From Clitoria ternatea (taxonomy: Eukaryota > Streptophyta > Magnoliopsida > Fabales > Fabaceae): 64,000 bases of DNA. Where the stretch lies: assembly GCA_037962975.1 (NCBI GenBank), contig CM075673.1, positions 120,547,001 through 120,611,000 on the forward strand, read 5' to 3'. Shown in pieces: positions 1 through 10,778 of this stretch (positions are counted from its first letter, which is position 1; every line of letters starts with the position of its first letter). The notes under the pieces were generated by a model. The model saw only the letters and a program-made list of their open reading frames with translations, searched no databases and had not been told where the DNA came from. The translations under genes were made by a program, and so were the position numbers.

Positions 1-2191
1 GAAATGACATCTTTGGTGTGGCTAAGGAAGTGAGGTCAACAATGAGGTCCCAGAGACGGAGCCCTTCATCTCAGGAGCCAAAGTGGGAGTGGCCAATGAG
101 GCGGTGACAGGGGACGCTGTAGGTGAGTTGCCAGAGGATGATTGTAAAAGGCTATTTAGGGGCAGAGTAAATGAGAGTTTATAGCGTTGTAAAAGGAGTT
201 TTTTTTTCACAGATAAAATCATGCTTCAGCAATCAAAACAAGATTTTAATTTTGATTGCAAAAAAGGAAATCAAGAGAAGAAAATTCAATAAATCCTTAA
301 GATTGTTGGGATAATTTTGAATTTTGATGAGTTGAGACGTGTGATAACACTGTCCTTAAGGATTTATTCGCCTATGACGTATCCCCCAGGATATAATAGC
401 TCCTTCTAGGATAGACCTACGAATAGAACTAATAGAAAAATAAATTTATTTTGATAACCCAAGAGCAGAGGAATTGTATTTATTATCTGTATCTCTATAG
501 GGAGAGAGAAACTATTAATTAAATAGAAGTACAAGTTAGTTAGATAATATCTAATTAAGTTGCGGATAATATCTAACGAATTTAGAGATAAGCTTTGATT
601 AAGTCTAAGGATAAGATTTGACTTAATCAAAGTTTATCTATAAGATATAAATAATATTTAATAAAAATAATTTGTTACTCATTTTAATTTAAAATAAGAT
701 AAAACTTTATTTAAAACTTTTAAAATATAACATAATTTCTAACATGTAATATTTATTTGTAATATTGTTATATCACTTTTATTTTTATTATGGAAGTATC
801 TTTAAGTTGTCTTTATGGATTTGTAATGAATTTCTATTGAAAAAAAAATTATTTTAGAGCATGAGAGGTCATGGTTGAGCCAAATAATGTTGTTTGATTT
901 GTTAAAAAAAAATGGGCATATGAAAATTTTCCCGTTATTTGACAAATTTTGTTTTATATGTGTGGAAAATAATTAATGGTGGATTCCATGAGCACAAGAA
1001 AGTGCGAGGAAATTTTCCAACAATGGTTATATGTCGATTACTATTGTGGCCTTACTTTCTTGTTTTTTCAACCAAGGAAATTGAAGGATGAAAAAATAAT
1101 TTAATAATTTTTCATATATTTTTCTTATACTCTTTTTTACCATTAAACAAACATCAAAAAGGATATATTTACCCAGTTTTCTAATCAACAAAATAAAACT
1201 TAATTTTTCATACTAATTTTTCTTATACTTTTCTTTTCTTATATTTTCTTTCGTATTTTTTTCTCGACAATTAAACAGAACATAAGATTTTTCTACCAAT
1301 ATAGGATAACAAAACTATAAAAGCAAATATTATAAAGCAATTAATCAATTTCACAACTCCAAAATACCACAAATGTTGATATTATTTCACATCAATTGTA
1401 AAGATTACAAACCAATAATAATAGATACATAGGATTTGATTTTTATTTTTACTAGACTAAGTTTTGTGATGAATAACAGTCAGTCTTAAGTAAAGACATA
1501 TAAAACTGAGTATATATATGATCCTTGACATGTTATAATCTAAACTGAGCACATTTAGCTATACATTTCTACAATTAATATTGTGAATGGTACAAAAATG
1601 CGTTATAAAATCCAGACTATTATTTAAGTTTTAAGAAAAAGTGAAACTCCTTTTCTCAACCGAACCAAGATAGCAGGTGAAGTACATGTGTGCCAACCAA
1701 CTGGGTCACACCAATAAAAAAACATAAAATTAATATTAATTATTAGATTTTTTATTTTTATATTTGATTATTAAACTGACACAAAAAATTACTAGTAAAA
1801 AAAAAGTAAAAATTGTAGCCAGCCTTTTCTTTGTCCTTAAAAAAGTGTGTGACTAAGTATTAAAATATTGTTTGGCTAAGCATCTGTATATAACTTACGG
1901 TGACTTTTCCAATGCATCAACAAATATCCATGTGATAATCGGTTGTAAAAAATAAAGCTATTCAACAAATTAAAAAATTGTATTAGACTAATATCAATTA
2001 AAAAAATTCAATTAAAAACTAAACATGCTCTAAACTTTAAAAATAGATGAGCAGAAAATAAAAAGATAAGCGTAGATGTTCTGACCTGTTTCACACAGCA
2101 AGGAACAAAAGTTATTTTTTAAAACATTAACCAAATTGATTATAAGAAATACATCGATCTGACTAGCATATAGACCAATGTAAAACTGATC
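1..2191. other. AT-rich intergenic sequence, no gene recognised
   Basis: The first 300 bases are less AT-rich than the rest and hold a short serine/threonine/proline-rich minus-strand reading frame that I cannot assign. The remaining DNA is strongly AT-rich with many poly-A and poly-T runs and stops in all frames. I see no domain, RNA gene or clear repeat boundary here. Confidence 0.6.
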
Positions 2192-2410
2192 GGTTTGTTT
2201 AAATTTATTTTTAAGTGTTTTTTTAAAAAATATTTTTTATAATCGTTTTTTTAATAAGCAGATCAGAGTTGCTTTTTAAAATAAGTAGAAATCAGTTTAT
2301 TTTTAACTTTTGTTTATTTTTAAAACTTTAAACAAACACATCAACATTTAAAATAAGTATTTTTTAAAATTAAAAAAGCACTTATCTCTTAAAATAAACT
2401 TAAACAAACG
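2192..2410. repeat. MITE-like imperfect inverted repeat
   Basis: The left end (2192-2217, GGTTTGTTTAAATTTATTTT) is an imperfect inverted match of the right end (2379-2410, ending AAACTTAAACAAACGA). The interior is a string of TTTTTAAAA-type runs without coding capacity. The size of about 220 bp and the terminal inverted symmetry fit a miniature inverted-repeat transposable element. I found no convincing target site duplication, so the exact ends and superfamily stay open. Confidence 0.45.
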
Positions 2411-2697
2411 AGTCCATTAAGATTAATTTTAGAGATGCGATGCAAAAATTTCTAGAGTCAGTCACTTTGGCAACGAAATTAAACTAAAACAAAATGCGGC
2501 AGTTATTTAGAAATAGCCAATACAACAGATTGAAAGTATAGCTATCAATGTTAATAAGTTAATTGGAAATCAAAGCCTTCAAATCTTTGGAAAAATAATC
2601 TTTTCATGATGATAATCCAAAATTACCATTTTATATCCTCATCACATCTGAATTAACTTTGTTAGAATGTTCAAAACCAAATTAAATAAATATGGAT

Positions 2698-3350
2698 TCA
2701 AAGATGACATTTGATGCAATCAATCTTCATATGAAAGTTACATGTCTTTCTTACACTAGTAGTTGTGTCGTCATACATACATTTCAAAGCTCTTATGTAC
2801 ACCACATAGACATCTTTCTTCTTTAAGGCGTTCCACAACAATTTTCTCAGAACTTGATCGTAGATCTTTTCTAGGTTGATGAAAACCATATAAAGGTCAT
2901 TTTGCTTAATGTGTTATTTTTCTATCAACCCCCTAAGAAGATAAATGACCTCTGTACTCGACCATGCTAACATAAGTTCAAATTGGTTCACCATGATAGT
3001 TGTTTTACTTCTTAACCTATGTTCTATCACTATTTCCAAAAGATTCATAATATAACTCATTAGCTTAATCCTCCTGTGGTTTTCACAATACTGGATACCC
3101 TATTTGTTTTTGTAAATCGATACTAAAGTGATTCTCCTCCATTTATCGCGCATGTTCTTGGACTTCAGACTCTCATTGAAGAGCTTTGTTAGCCAAATAA
3201 CCTTATTTTCCCTTCGACTTTTTCATAATTCAATAGGTATATCATCTGACCCAACCGTTTTCCCATTGCCAATTCTCTTGAGGGCTAGTTTGGTTTTACC
3301 TACTCTGATCCTACGATGGAAGACACATATGGTAAATTCATTAAAGTAGT
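2698..3350 (-). pseudogene. LINE (RTE-type) reverse transcriptase relic
   Basis: Read on the minus strand, this stretch keeps the order of a plant non-LTR reverse transcriptase. There is an N-terminal block with an IGNGKTVGSDDIPIELWK-like motif near 3240, then a CENHRRIKLMSYIMNLLE-like motif near 3070, then MVFINLEKIYDQV near 2870-2889, and a CMYDDTTTSVR block near 2760. In intact members the last two blocks belong to the palm, carrying the F-x-D-x-E-K-A-Y-D signature; here D is replaced by N. Stop codons (for example after IYKNK) break the frame and the downstream FADD region is missing. It is a short, old, 5'- and 3'-truncated fragment without its own ends. Confidence 0.7.
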
Positions 3351-3853
3351 TATTGATTACTAGAGAATCCTAGGAGTGAAAAGTTGTAAGTGAAGCAAAA
3401 AATAGATCTATTTAGTCCCTTCCTTGCATATTCATATGGATCTACATTTCAAAGCTTTTGATTTAAAAAAAAGACTTATAACATGTATCTGGGTCAGACT
3501 TAAGCCTTCTCATTATTAGTGATCCGAGCCTAAGTTGAACAAAACCCCAACTTGATCTAACTTATTTTCACTCATATAATGTTTGTTGTATATAACATGA
3601 CATATCAAACCGATAGTCATCATTGGTATATTGTCCCATTGCTACTTATCTATGAGAATGCTTATCTTATGAGCTAAAGTTCGGAATGAGCTGGACTTGA
3701 ATCATTTTAAATATAGTAAAAAAGCTTAATTAGTCTTACGGTTGTGAATGCTAGTTTATGAATGTTGGCTATTTTGCACTTAGGCAAATGTGGGTACTAG
3801 TTGGGTTCATGTAAACTCATATCAAAAAACCCAAAACAATATTAACTAAGCAC
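3351..3853. other. AT-rich spacer, nothing recognised
   Basis: About 500 bp of AT-rich sequence between the LINE relic and the tandem duplication. I see no coding frame, no RNA gene and no terminal repeats. Confidence 0.5.
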
Positions 3854-4113
3854 AAGAAATGTCTAACAATTTTCAATTATTTGTGTTTCAGGGTTTAAAA
3901 GGTTTTAAATTCAATGAATTTTAGTAATGTAAATTAGAACTTTCTATTGGAATTTCCAAGAAGCTTTTCACTTTCACATACATCATCATTATGAGAAGAT
4001 GAACTAGCCTATATATTAGCCATGCATATATCAACCTAATTTAAAAAGATCTCATTTGATGGCATAAGAAATGTGCAACAATTTTCAATTATTTGTCTTT
4101 TAAGGTTTAAAGG
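3854..4113. repeat. Tandem duplication, unit about 212 bp, second copy split by Tat-1
   Basis: A unit starting AAGAAATGTCTAACAATTTT at 3854 is repeated from 4066 (AAGAAATGTGCAACAATTTT). The second copy is interrupted after about 48 bp by the Tat-1 retrotransposon and resumes at 16128, running to about 16275 (ATTCAATGAATTTTAG, CTTTCTATTGGAATTTCC, CATCATCATTATGAGAAGAT and TTTGATGGC all recur). The restored order across 4113/16128 independently confirms the element boundaries. Confidence 0.75.
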
Positions 4114-4916
4114 TGATCCGGTCTGGATACCGGCCCCCATTCTTGTGACGTCAGACTGACCTCATATAAGGAAAACCGGTGTCCTGGTTCAACTTTACCA
4201 CACCGGATATCCGATGTCTGGCCGTCCGTCCTCATCTCATGACTGCACCACTTATTTTCTCTATAACGGTTCTTTGTTCGTTTTCACAGGACATTTATAT
4301 AACTGTTGGCTTTTCAGTCACAGCAAGATAAGAGCCCCTAATAACTTATCAGCGAAGACACTGTATGTAGCAAAATATGTCACGTCAATGGCCTCAGAAA
4401 GCAAGTGGATGTGTCAGCAGATTATGCGGAAAAGGTGATTATCCTCCCCTCTTCCTAGAGGATCGTACTCTGATAATTGACCTACCCTTCTGACACATTC
4501 TGAAAGTTGAGCCACCCTGATTGACATAATGTACACGCTATCAGAGCTAAGGGACCCACCTGTACCCAACGACTCATTTTCTCACGTACAACTATAAATA
4601 GCTCGTTTCAATACACATGCATGGTATCGTTGTTCTATCTCACACTTTACTATTACTTCGCTTAAGCATTCACTGAGTTCTTACACTCCACTAACTTGAG
4701 CGTCAGAGAATCTTCGCAGGTGGCACCACCTTTCGCCCCCCTACAACGCGAAACGCTGGTGTGAAGGATCTCCAGGACAACAAGACCGGCCTCTCCCACT
4801 GAGAGACCGGATTGATACATCGGATACACACTGTTCTGGTGTGCAAACCCTAAAAACACCTATACACTTGTGGCTGGTCCCACACCGGATCCTAGACCCC
4901 GGTCCAGACCAGTTCA
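4114..4916 (+). repeat. Tat-1 5' LTR
   Basis: 803 bp, TG...CA ends, imperfect inverted termini (TGATCCGGTCTGG against TGAACTGGTCTGG in reverse complement). It pairs with 15320-16122. A TATA box, TATAAATA at 4593-4600, follows a CTCACGTAC segment with a G-box-like core and probably drives the genomic transcript starting about 30 bp downstream. Many ACCGG/CCGGT and CCGGATATCCG-type short palindromes lie in U3. Confidence 0.93.
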
Positions 4917-4917
4917 T

Positions 4918-4935
4918 TGGCACGCCTAGTGGGAC
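4918..4935 (+). other. Tat-1 primer binding site (probable)
   Basis: TGGCACGCCTAGTGGGAC begins one base after the 5' LTR. It starts with TGG, as sites complementary to a tRNA CCA end must. I cannot match the rest confidently to one tRNA from memory, so the primer tRNA is left unassigned. Confidence 0.6.
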
Positions 4936-4978
4936 TCGTTAGAGTTATTCCTATTTTCGCAGAAGTTTGGTTGTCACG

Positions 4979-6433
4979 ATGGAGGGTGATGGGAGAGATT
5001 TCGTTGATGGTCACGTGGAGGATGTGACCCATCAACAGGCTGGAAGGAGACTCGTCTTCGAGTCCCCTGTAACTCAAACCCGGAGGATGGTGCAAGTGCA
5101 AACGCCTGACCCTTGCGATGAAGTTATCAGGCAACTCAGGGAGGAGCTAATGGAGTTGAAGCGGGAGAGAGGAGGAGCTGGGGACAGAGTAGCGTCCCAT
5201 GCAGAGGATGCTCATCATGCATCAGCGAGGGATAGATCTACAACCCTCCAGTATTCGAAGATCCCCACGTATGAAGAGAGAGAGCAGACGCAAGACTCTG
5301 GTGATAGAGTCAGTACCAGGAGAAGGGAGCAGGCGGTGGTGACTTCAGGGACGTACAAGCTCAGTGTCCCTTTCTCAAGAAGGCTGATGAGCATCACCAT
5401 CCCAAAACATTTGCAAACAACTCAGCCACTGTCGATCGGGAAGTATAATGGAGAGACCGACCCCACTAAGCATTTGGATGCTTATGTTTATGAAGCTATG
5501 TATTTGGGAGCAGACGAAGATGTTATGTGCAGAATATTCCCAAGAGCGTTGACGGAGGAGGCTCTCAGCTGGTTTAAAAGCTTACCCTCAGGATCTATAG
5601 ACTCTTGGGAGGAAATGGCTGCTGCATTCGAAAGCCATTTTGTCATCTCTAGGGATATCCCAAGAACTTCTCACACCCTGACCCAGATAAGGCAGGGAGA
5701 AACCGAAACTCTTAAGGAGTTCTTGAAAAGGTTTTATAAGGAGGCTGCTTTGGTCCCCAACCTCACGGAGTCCATACAACTCCATATTGTAGTGGAAGCT
5801 CTTCAGCCTGGTTCAGCCTTTGCCCTATCTTTGGCAAAGAGCCCCCCTACAACCTTCGAGGAGTTTCGAAGGAAAGCTTCCAAGTACGTGGGCATAGAGA
5901 TGCATCTAGAGGCAACCGCAACGAGAATGAAGCCTTCAGCGCCCACTCAGCAGCCACGGAGAGAAAAGGAGAGAGCGAGGCCTGAGAAGCATGCCTTTAG
6001 AGAAGACTTTGTGAACGCTCGTCCGCATCCTCGAGATAGGCGTGTATCGTCGTTCGACAACTATGCTCCGTTGAATACCAGGCATTCGCAAATCATGAGG
6101 GAGGTTGGTTGGCCAACTTTGAACGTCTTCGGGATAAGAAAACCAGCCCCAGTCAAGAGGGGTGGTAACCCACGTAAGTATTGCACTTTCCATGAACAAA
6201 CGGGGCACAATACTGATGAGTGCAAAGCGTTAAAAAATACGGTGGAAACTCTCCTTCGGGAAGGAAAGCTGAAGCAATATTTGTTCAAGGAGAAATCTGT
6301 AGACGAGCCTCAGAGGATGGAAAAAAGGAATAGAGATCCTGATGATGAAGACGATAATACACGTAACCCAGCAAGGAAGTTCACTGCAGCTGAGAAGCAG
6401 AAGGGAGTAGTGATTGCTGAAGGTGCCCAATAA
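4979..6433 (+). CDS. gag: Tat-1 Gag (capsid/nucleocapsid precursor)
   Basis: 484 codons from the ATG at 4979, which is the first ATG of the frame; a few upstream in-frame codons lack one. The protein starts acidic, then has a charged helix-rich stretch, then a retrotransposon gag domain (roughly residues 145-245, with the conserved ALSWFKSLP and ESHFVISRDI regions and a Q-GETETLKEFL-RF block). Near the C-terminus is a zinc-knuckle variant C-x2-H-x4-H-x4-C (CTFHEQTGHNTDEC). It should assemble the virus-like particle and package RNA. The frame ends in TAA at 6431-6433; protease and pol follow in exactly the same frame, so expression downstream would need stop readthrough, or the stop is a mutation. 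No frameshift is seen. Confidence 0.88.
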   Translation: MEGDGRDFVDGHVEDVTHQQAGRRLVFESPVTQTRRMVQVQTPDPCDEVIRQLREELMELKRERGGAGDRVASHAEDAHHASARDRSTTLQYSKIPTYEEREQTQDSGDRVSTRRREQAVVTSGTYKLSVPFSRRLMSITIPKHLQTTQPLSIGKYNGETDPTKHLDAYVYEAMYLGADEDVMCRIFPRALTEEALSWFKSLPSGSIDSWEEMAAAFESHFVISRDIPRTSHTLTQIRQGETETLKEFLKRFYKEAALVPNLTESIQLHIVVEALQPGSAFALSLAKSPPTTFEEFRRKASKYVGIEMHLEATATRMKPSAPTQQPRREKERARPEKHAFREDFVNARPHPRDRRVSSFDNYAPLNTRHSQIMREVGWPTLNVFGIRKPAPVKRGGNPRKYCTFHEQTGHNTDECKALKNTVETLLREGKLKQYLFKEKSVDEPQRMEKRNRDPDDEDDNTRNPARKFTAAEKQKGVVIAEGAQ

Positions 6434-6439
6434 AATAAC

Positions 6440-7474
6440 ATGCCCCAGCAGCAGAGGCAGGGCAGACGAGAAGTGATTGAGATGATAGCTGGAGGATTTA
6501 CGGGAGGAGGAGCATCAATCACAGCACGGAAGAATCACCACAGGATGATTCTGTCTGTCCAGGGCAAACCGAGGGATAACCGCCCTTTCAGGGACGGTAT
6601 GACAGCCCCGACGGTGTCATTTACTGATGATGACTTTGGCCCAACAATTCCAAGAGGTGATGATGCGGTAGTTATCGTGGCAGTCATAGCCAACAAGGAT
6701 GTCAAGAGGATCCTCGTCGATCAGGGAAGTTCTTGTGATGTTATCTTTTATAATTGTTTCAAACGAATGGGTTTCAATGATGCAGATTTACAACCCTACA
6801 CACAAGAACTCACAGCGTTTAATGGAGCCAAGCAACCCACCAAGGGGTACCTTGACACTTTGATTTCTTTTGAAGGGGAGCCTGGTGCGAGAACGGTCAA
6901 GTCAAGAATTCTGGTGATTGACGTGGAATCCCCATACAACGGTATCATAGGCCGTCCAACACTGAACGCGATGGAAGCAATTGTATCCACTCCTCACCTC
7001 TTGATCAAATTCATTGACAAGGACAACGGTGTGTCCTCTCTCCGCGGTGATCAAGAGATGGCTCGATATTGTTATAACCTGAGCCTCAACATGGTTAAGT
7101 TGGAAGCGTTCAACAAGAAGAGGAAGCTGAACGGCGGAGGAACAGCGGCAGGGTCTGTCAGTCTCATTGACCTGGACCCCAGAGCGGAATTGAAGATTGA
7201 TCCACTCAATCCCTCTAAGCCCACACCGGATGGTGGTTCCAGGGATGTTGTATTAGGAGATTCCCCAGAGAAGGTCACGCACATCAACGATAAGCTGGAG
7301 TTTGCTATGGAGCAACGCTTATTAGCCCTTTTGCAGGAGTTCAAAGATCTTTTCGCATGGACAGCAGCAGACATGCCTGGGATGGACCCTGATTTCTGTT
7401 GCCACAAGCTTGCAGTGTATCCTGAAACAAGACCGGTGGCCCAGAAGAAGAGGAGGTTGGGACCGGAGAAGTAG
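6440..7474 (+). pseudogene. pol: Tat-1 protease and start of reverse transcriptase region
   Basis: This frame continues the gag frame. A pepsin-like aspartic protease sits near residues 80-190, with the catalytic-loop motif ILVDQGSSCDVIF (catalytic D about residue 94) and the second conserved block GIIGRPTLNAMEAI. Q after VD is common in Tat proteases. Further on is the link to reverse transcriptase (EFKDLFAWTAADMPGMDP, then HKLAVYPETRPVAQKKRRLG). The frame closes at TAG 7472-7474 inside a conserved stretch, so this is a nonsense mutation, not a natural end. The next codons carry on in the same frame with family-typical sequence (E-Q-T-E-E-L-L-K-A-G-F-I). Confidence 0.87.
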
Positions 7475-7501
7475 AGGGCGGCTTGCGAGCAGACAGAGGA
7501 G

Positions 7502-8266
7502 TTGTTGAAAGCAGGTTTTATAAGGGAGATACGTTATTCATCTTGGCTTTCTAATGTGGTCATAGTGCAGAAGGCTAACGGCAAATGGAGAATGTGTACA
7601 GATTATGTGGATCTTAACCGTTGCTGCCCTAAAGATCCATATCCCCTGCCCAACATCGATCGCATGGTGGATGATTCATCTGGTTACCAATACCTCAGTT
7701 TCATGGATGCCTATTCGGGGTATAACCAGATTCCGATGTGGGAGGGAGACCAGGAGAAAACTGCCTTCATCAATGACCGCGGTGTTTTTTGCTACACCGT
7801 CATGCCTTTTGGATTGAAGAACGCCGGCGCTACCTATCAGCGCATGATTAACAAAGTCTTTGAAGGGATGCATACAAGGCTGGTCGAAGTTTATATTGAT
7901 GATATTATAGCCAAAACGCCCGCTGAAGGAGACCACATTGAAGATCTGCGCCAAGTCTTCACTAGGCTTCGGCAGTACAACATGAGGTTAAACCCCTTAA
8001 AATGCACCTTTGCCGTTCCAGCTGGGAAATTCTTGGGATTCATGCTGACCCAACGAGGCATTGAGGCTAACCCTGGGAAATGTCAAGCAATCCTGGACAT
8101 GCAGAGCCCTAAGAGCCTGAGGGAGGTCCAATCGTTGAATGGGAAAGTGGCCGCTCTACCCTGTTTCATGCCCAAGATGGCGCACAGATCCCTTCCCTTG
8201 TATAAGGCGTTGAAGAAACACAAGAGTTTTGAATGGGGAGAGGAGCAAGAACAAGCCTTCCAGTAG
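7502..8266 (+). pseudogene. pol: Tat-1 reverse transcriptase domain
   Basis: This is the RNA-dependent DNA polymerase core of the same frame. Visible motifs are SSWLSNVVIVQKANGKWRMC, DLNRCCPKDPYPLPNID, the catalytic FMDAYSGYNQ, GVFCYTVMPFGLKNAGATYQ, and the active-site YIDD at 7892-7903, followed by the NMRLNPLKCTFAVPAGKFLG thumb region. All three catalytic aspartates are present. It ends at TAG 8264-8266 in the connection segment (EQEQAFQ then stop); a glutamine or glutamate codon is expected there, and CAG to TAG fits a C-to-T change. The homologous Tat-2 gene has its own different stops. Confidence 0.9.
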
Positions 8267-8281
8267 CTCAAGGCCGTTCTC

Positions 8282-8551
8282 TTGATTCCACCAATTCTGG
8301 TTAAGCCTGACCCTGGTGAGACGTTAATCTTGTACTTAGCAATCTCTGATGAAGCCCTGGGCGTGGCCTTGGTTAAAGAAACCCCTGAAGGGCAGAGGCC
8401 GGTGTACTTCACTAGTAAGACGTTTCAGGGAGCGGAAGGAAGATATCAAAAGATTGAGAAAGCTGCCCTAGCAGTCGTGTGGGCATCACGACGGTTGAGG
8501 CCCTATTTCCATGCTCACCCAGTACTGGTAAGAACGGATTTGCCTCTCTGA
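8282..8551 (+). pseudogene. pol: Tat-1 first (Ty3-type) RNase H domain
   Basis: Connection and RNase H segment in the same frame: ISDEALGVALVKE, RPVYFTSKTFQGAEGRYQKIEKAAL and VVWASRRLRPYF are typical of the gypsy-type RNase H following reverse transcriptase. Aspartate and glutamate positions (SDEAL, EKAAL) are retained. The frame stops at TGA 8549-8551 (DLPL then stop), where arginine is expected, so CGA to TGA. The product would degrade RNA in the RNA:DNA hybrid. In the Tat lineage this domain is usually degenerate because a second RNase H takes over, which matches the neighbouring frame. Confidence 0.82.
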
Positions 8552-8584
8552 TCAGTACTCAGCAAGCCAGACCTCGCCGGAAGG

Positions 8585-10441
8585 ATGATAAAATGGTCTA
8601 TCGAGCTGTCTGAATTTGAAATTTCATATGAGCCTCGAGGAGCCATCAAGGCGCAAGTGTTAGCCGATTTTGTTGTGGAGATGACTGGGGCGGACCCGGC
8701 CACCCCTCGAGCGTATTGGACCATTTACGTTGATGGATCGTCGAACAGCAAAGGTTGTGGAGCAGGTGTGGTGGTAGAAAGTGATGATGGTGTGCACCTA
8801 GAAATTTCCCTCCGATTCAATTTCAAAACCTCCAACAACCAAGCTGAATACGAAGCATGCTTGGCCGGTCTCCGTGCGGCGATTGACATCGGAGCATCAG
8901 CAGTCACACTGTACAGTGATTCCCAACTGGTGATTTCACAGATCCAGGGGGAGTACCAGGCAAAGGAGCCGCAACTTCAATTGTACTTGAATTGTGTTAA
9001 TGAGTTGAAGGGAAGATTTGAAGTTTTAGAGTTCAAGCATGTGCCCAGAGAAGAAAACACCAGAGTGGACATCTTGTCTAGATTGGCAAGTACAAAGCAG
9101 TCCGACAGCACAACAACGGTGGTTCAAAGCACTTTGACATCACCTAGCATACCTCTGTACCCTTCTCTGAACGCTATCATGGTGAGCTATCCATATGAGG
9201 ATTCTTGGGTCATTCCCTATATTCGCTATCTAGCTGATGGTCAACTTCCCACTGATGAGAAGGAGAGGAGACGAGTGAAGAGGGAGCTGCCATATTTTAC
9301 TATGGTCGATGGTGTTCTCTACAAAAGGGGTTTCTCTGTCCCATATCTTTTGTGTTTAAGAGAGGATGAGGTTCAAGCGGTTTTGGAGGAGGTGCACGAG
9401 GGGCAATGTGGGCACCATGCTGGGGGCCGAAGCTTAATGAGAAAAGTCCTCAGGGCTGGATATTGGTGGCCCACTGTGAAGCAGGATTCCGCAGATTTTG
9501 TGAGGAAGTGCGATGCTTGTCAAAAATTCTCCAATCTCCACCATACATCGGCCCAAGAGCTATCTTCATCTACTGTGCCTTGGCCGTTCTACCAGTGGGG
9601 TCTTGATATTTTGGGTCCGTTCCCCACTGCGCTAGGAGGTATCAAATATTTGATCGTGGGGGTAGACTACTTCACCAAATGGATCGAAGCTGAGCCCGTT
9701 GTGCACATTACTTCTGCGCGAACAAGACGTTTCGTGTATGAAAATATCATAGCTCGATTCGGGGTGCCAGGGCGGATTGTGACTGACAACGACACCCAGT
9801 TTACGGACAAAAAGTTCACGGATTTGCTGGAAGGACTGGGGATAATCCAGATATTTTTGTCTGTTGAACATCCCCAAACCAATGGACAAGCGGAGGTAGC
9901 TAACCGAGAAGTGTTAAAGGGGTTGAAAAAGCGTCTGGGAGAAGCAAAGGGAGGATGGACAGACCAGCTATGTCATGTTTTATGGGTATACCACACCACG
10001 CCTCATTCTTCAACTAACGAATCCCCATACCGGCTTACGTACGGGGTTGAGGCGATGATTCCAGTGGAGTTACAAACAAGATCGACTCGTGTGGAGTATT
10101 TTTCAGCTGAAGATAACAACGCCAATTTGGCATCAGAGCTGGACGTCCTTCAGGAGTTGAGGGAAGAGGCCTTCGTCAGAGATCAGGCAATAAAAGCAAA
10201 GGCAGCACTCCGGTATAATAAACGTGTCCAGTACAGAGCTTTCAACACCGGAGATCTTGTTTTGAGAAAGGCAACTGTGGGGAATAAATTCGCCCACCAA
10301 GGGAAGCTAGCACCGATGTGGGAAGGTCCTTATAGAGTTTCTGAAGTGACTAGAAAAGGGTCATACCGATTGGAAGAACTTGATGGAACTCCAATCCGCA
10401 ACAAATGGAACACTCAGAACTTACGTGTCTATTACAGCTAG
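8585..10441 (+). pseudogene. pol: Tat-1 archaeal-like RNase H plus integrase
   Basis: 618 residues continuing the pol frame to its natural end (VYYS, TAG at 10441). Residues 45-165 are a second RNase H with the D-E-D active site visible: YVDGSSNS (D50), NQAEYEA (E88), YSDSQLV (D112). Known from the Tat lineage, this archaeal-like RNase H was captured in addition to the ancestral one. Integrase follows: an HHCC zinc-binding region (residues about 270-320, GHHAGGRSLM and CDACQKF) and a DDE core with D341 (WGLDILGPFP), D401 (TDNDTQF) and E437 (NGQAEVANRE), spacing 59 and 35. A C-terminal GPY-like segment (MWEGPYRVSEV) closes it. Within this segment the frame is intact and all catalytic residues are there; it is only separated from its polyprotein by the upstream stops. 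Confidence 0.9.
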
Positions 10442-10644
10442 TTGGTAAGACGGCGTGTACTCTTTTTCCTTACTTGAGTTTTTTCCCATTGGGTTTTCTC
10501 AAGAAGGTTTTAACGAGGCATGACCCCAACTACGCTTTTCATGTAATGTACTTTCAATTTTAATGAGAATACATTTTAACTGCCCTATCATTCTCACGTT
10601 TCTTATGTGTTGTGATTTATAGCCGTAGTTTAATACGCATACAC

Positions 10645-10775
10645 CTCAGGACGGATGAACTCAACTACCAATTCTGTAGTTGATGATATAACTCCTCGAG
10701 GAACTGATGAAGACCCCTCAGGACGGATGATCTCAATCACACATTGTGTGCTTTGACGATACAACTCCTTGAGGT
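10645..10775. repeat. Tat-1 stem-loop pair downstream of pol
   Basis: Two copies of a block starting CCTCAGGACGGATGA and ending AACTCCT(C/T)GAGG, each with a hairpin at its centre. The first has the perfect 8 bp stem TCAACTAC/GTAGTTGA (10661-10668, 10676-10683) with a 7 nt loop. The second keeps outer TCAA/TTGA and an inner CACAC/GTGTG stem. Tat-2 carries three related blocks. Confidence 0.75.
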
Positions 10776-10778
10776 GGA

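Noticed and set aside
22..222. Minus-strand 66-residue S/T/P-rich frame
   Set aside because: No ATG-led start of its own, no recognised domain, stops on both sides. It could be an exon remnant of a gene left of the window, but nothing proves it.
4214..4438. 74-residue frame in Tat-1 5' LTR, repeated at 15420-15644
   Set aside because: Present twice only because of LTR duplication; it spans U3 upstream of the TATA box and has no recognised domain.
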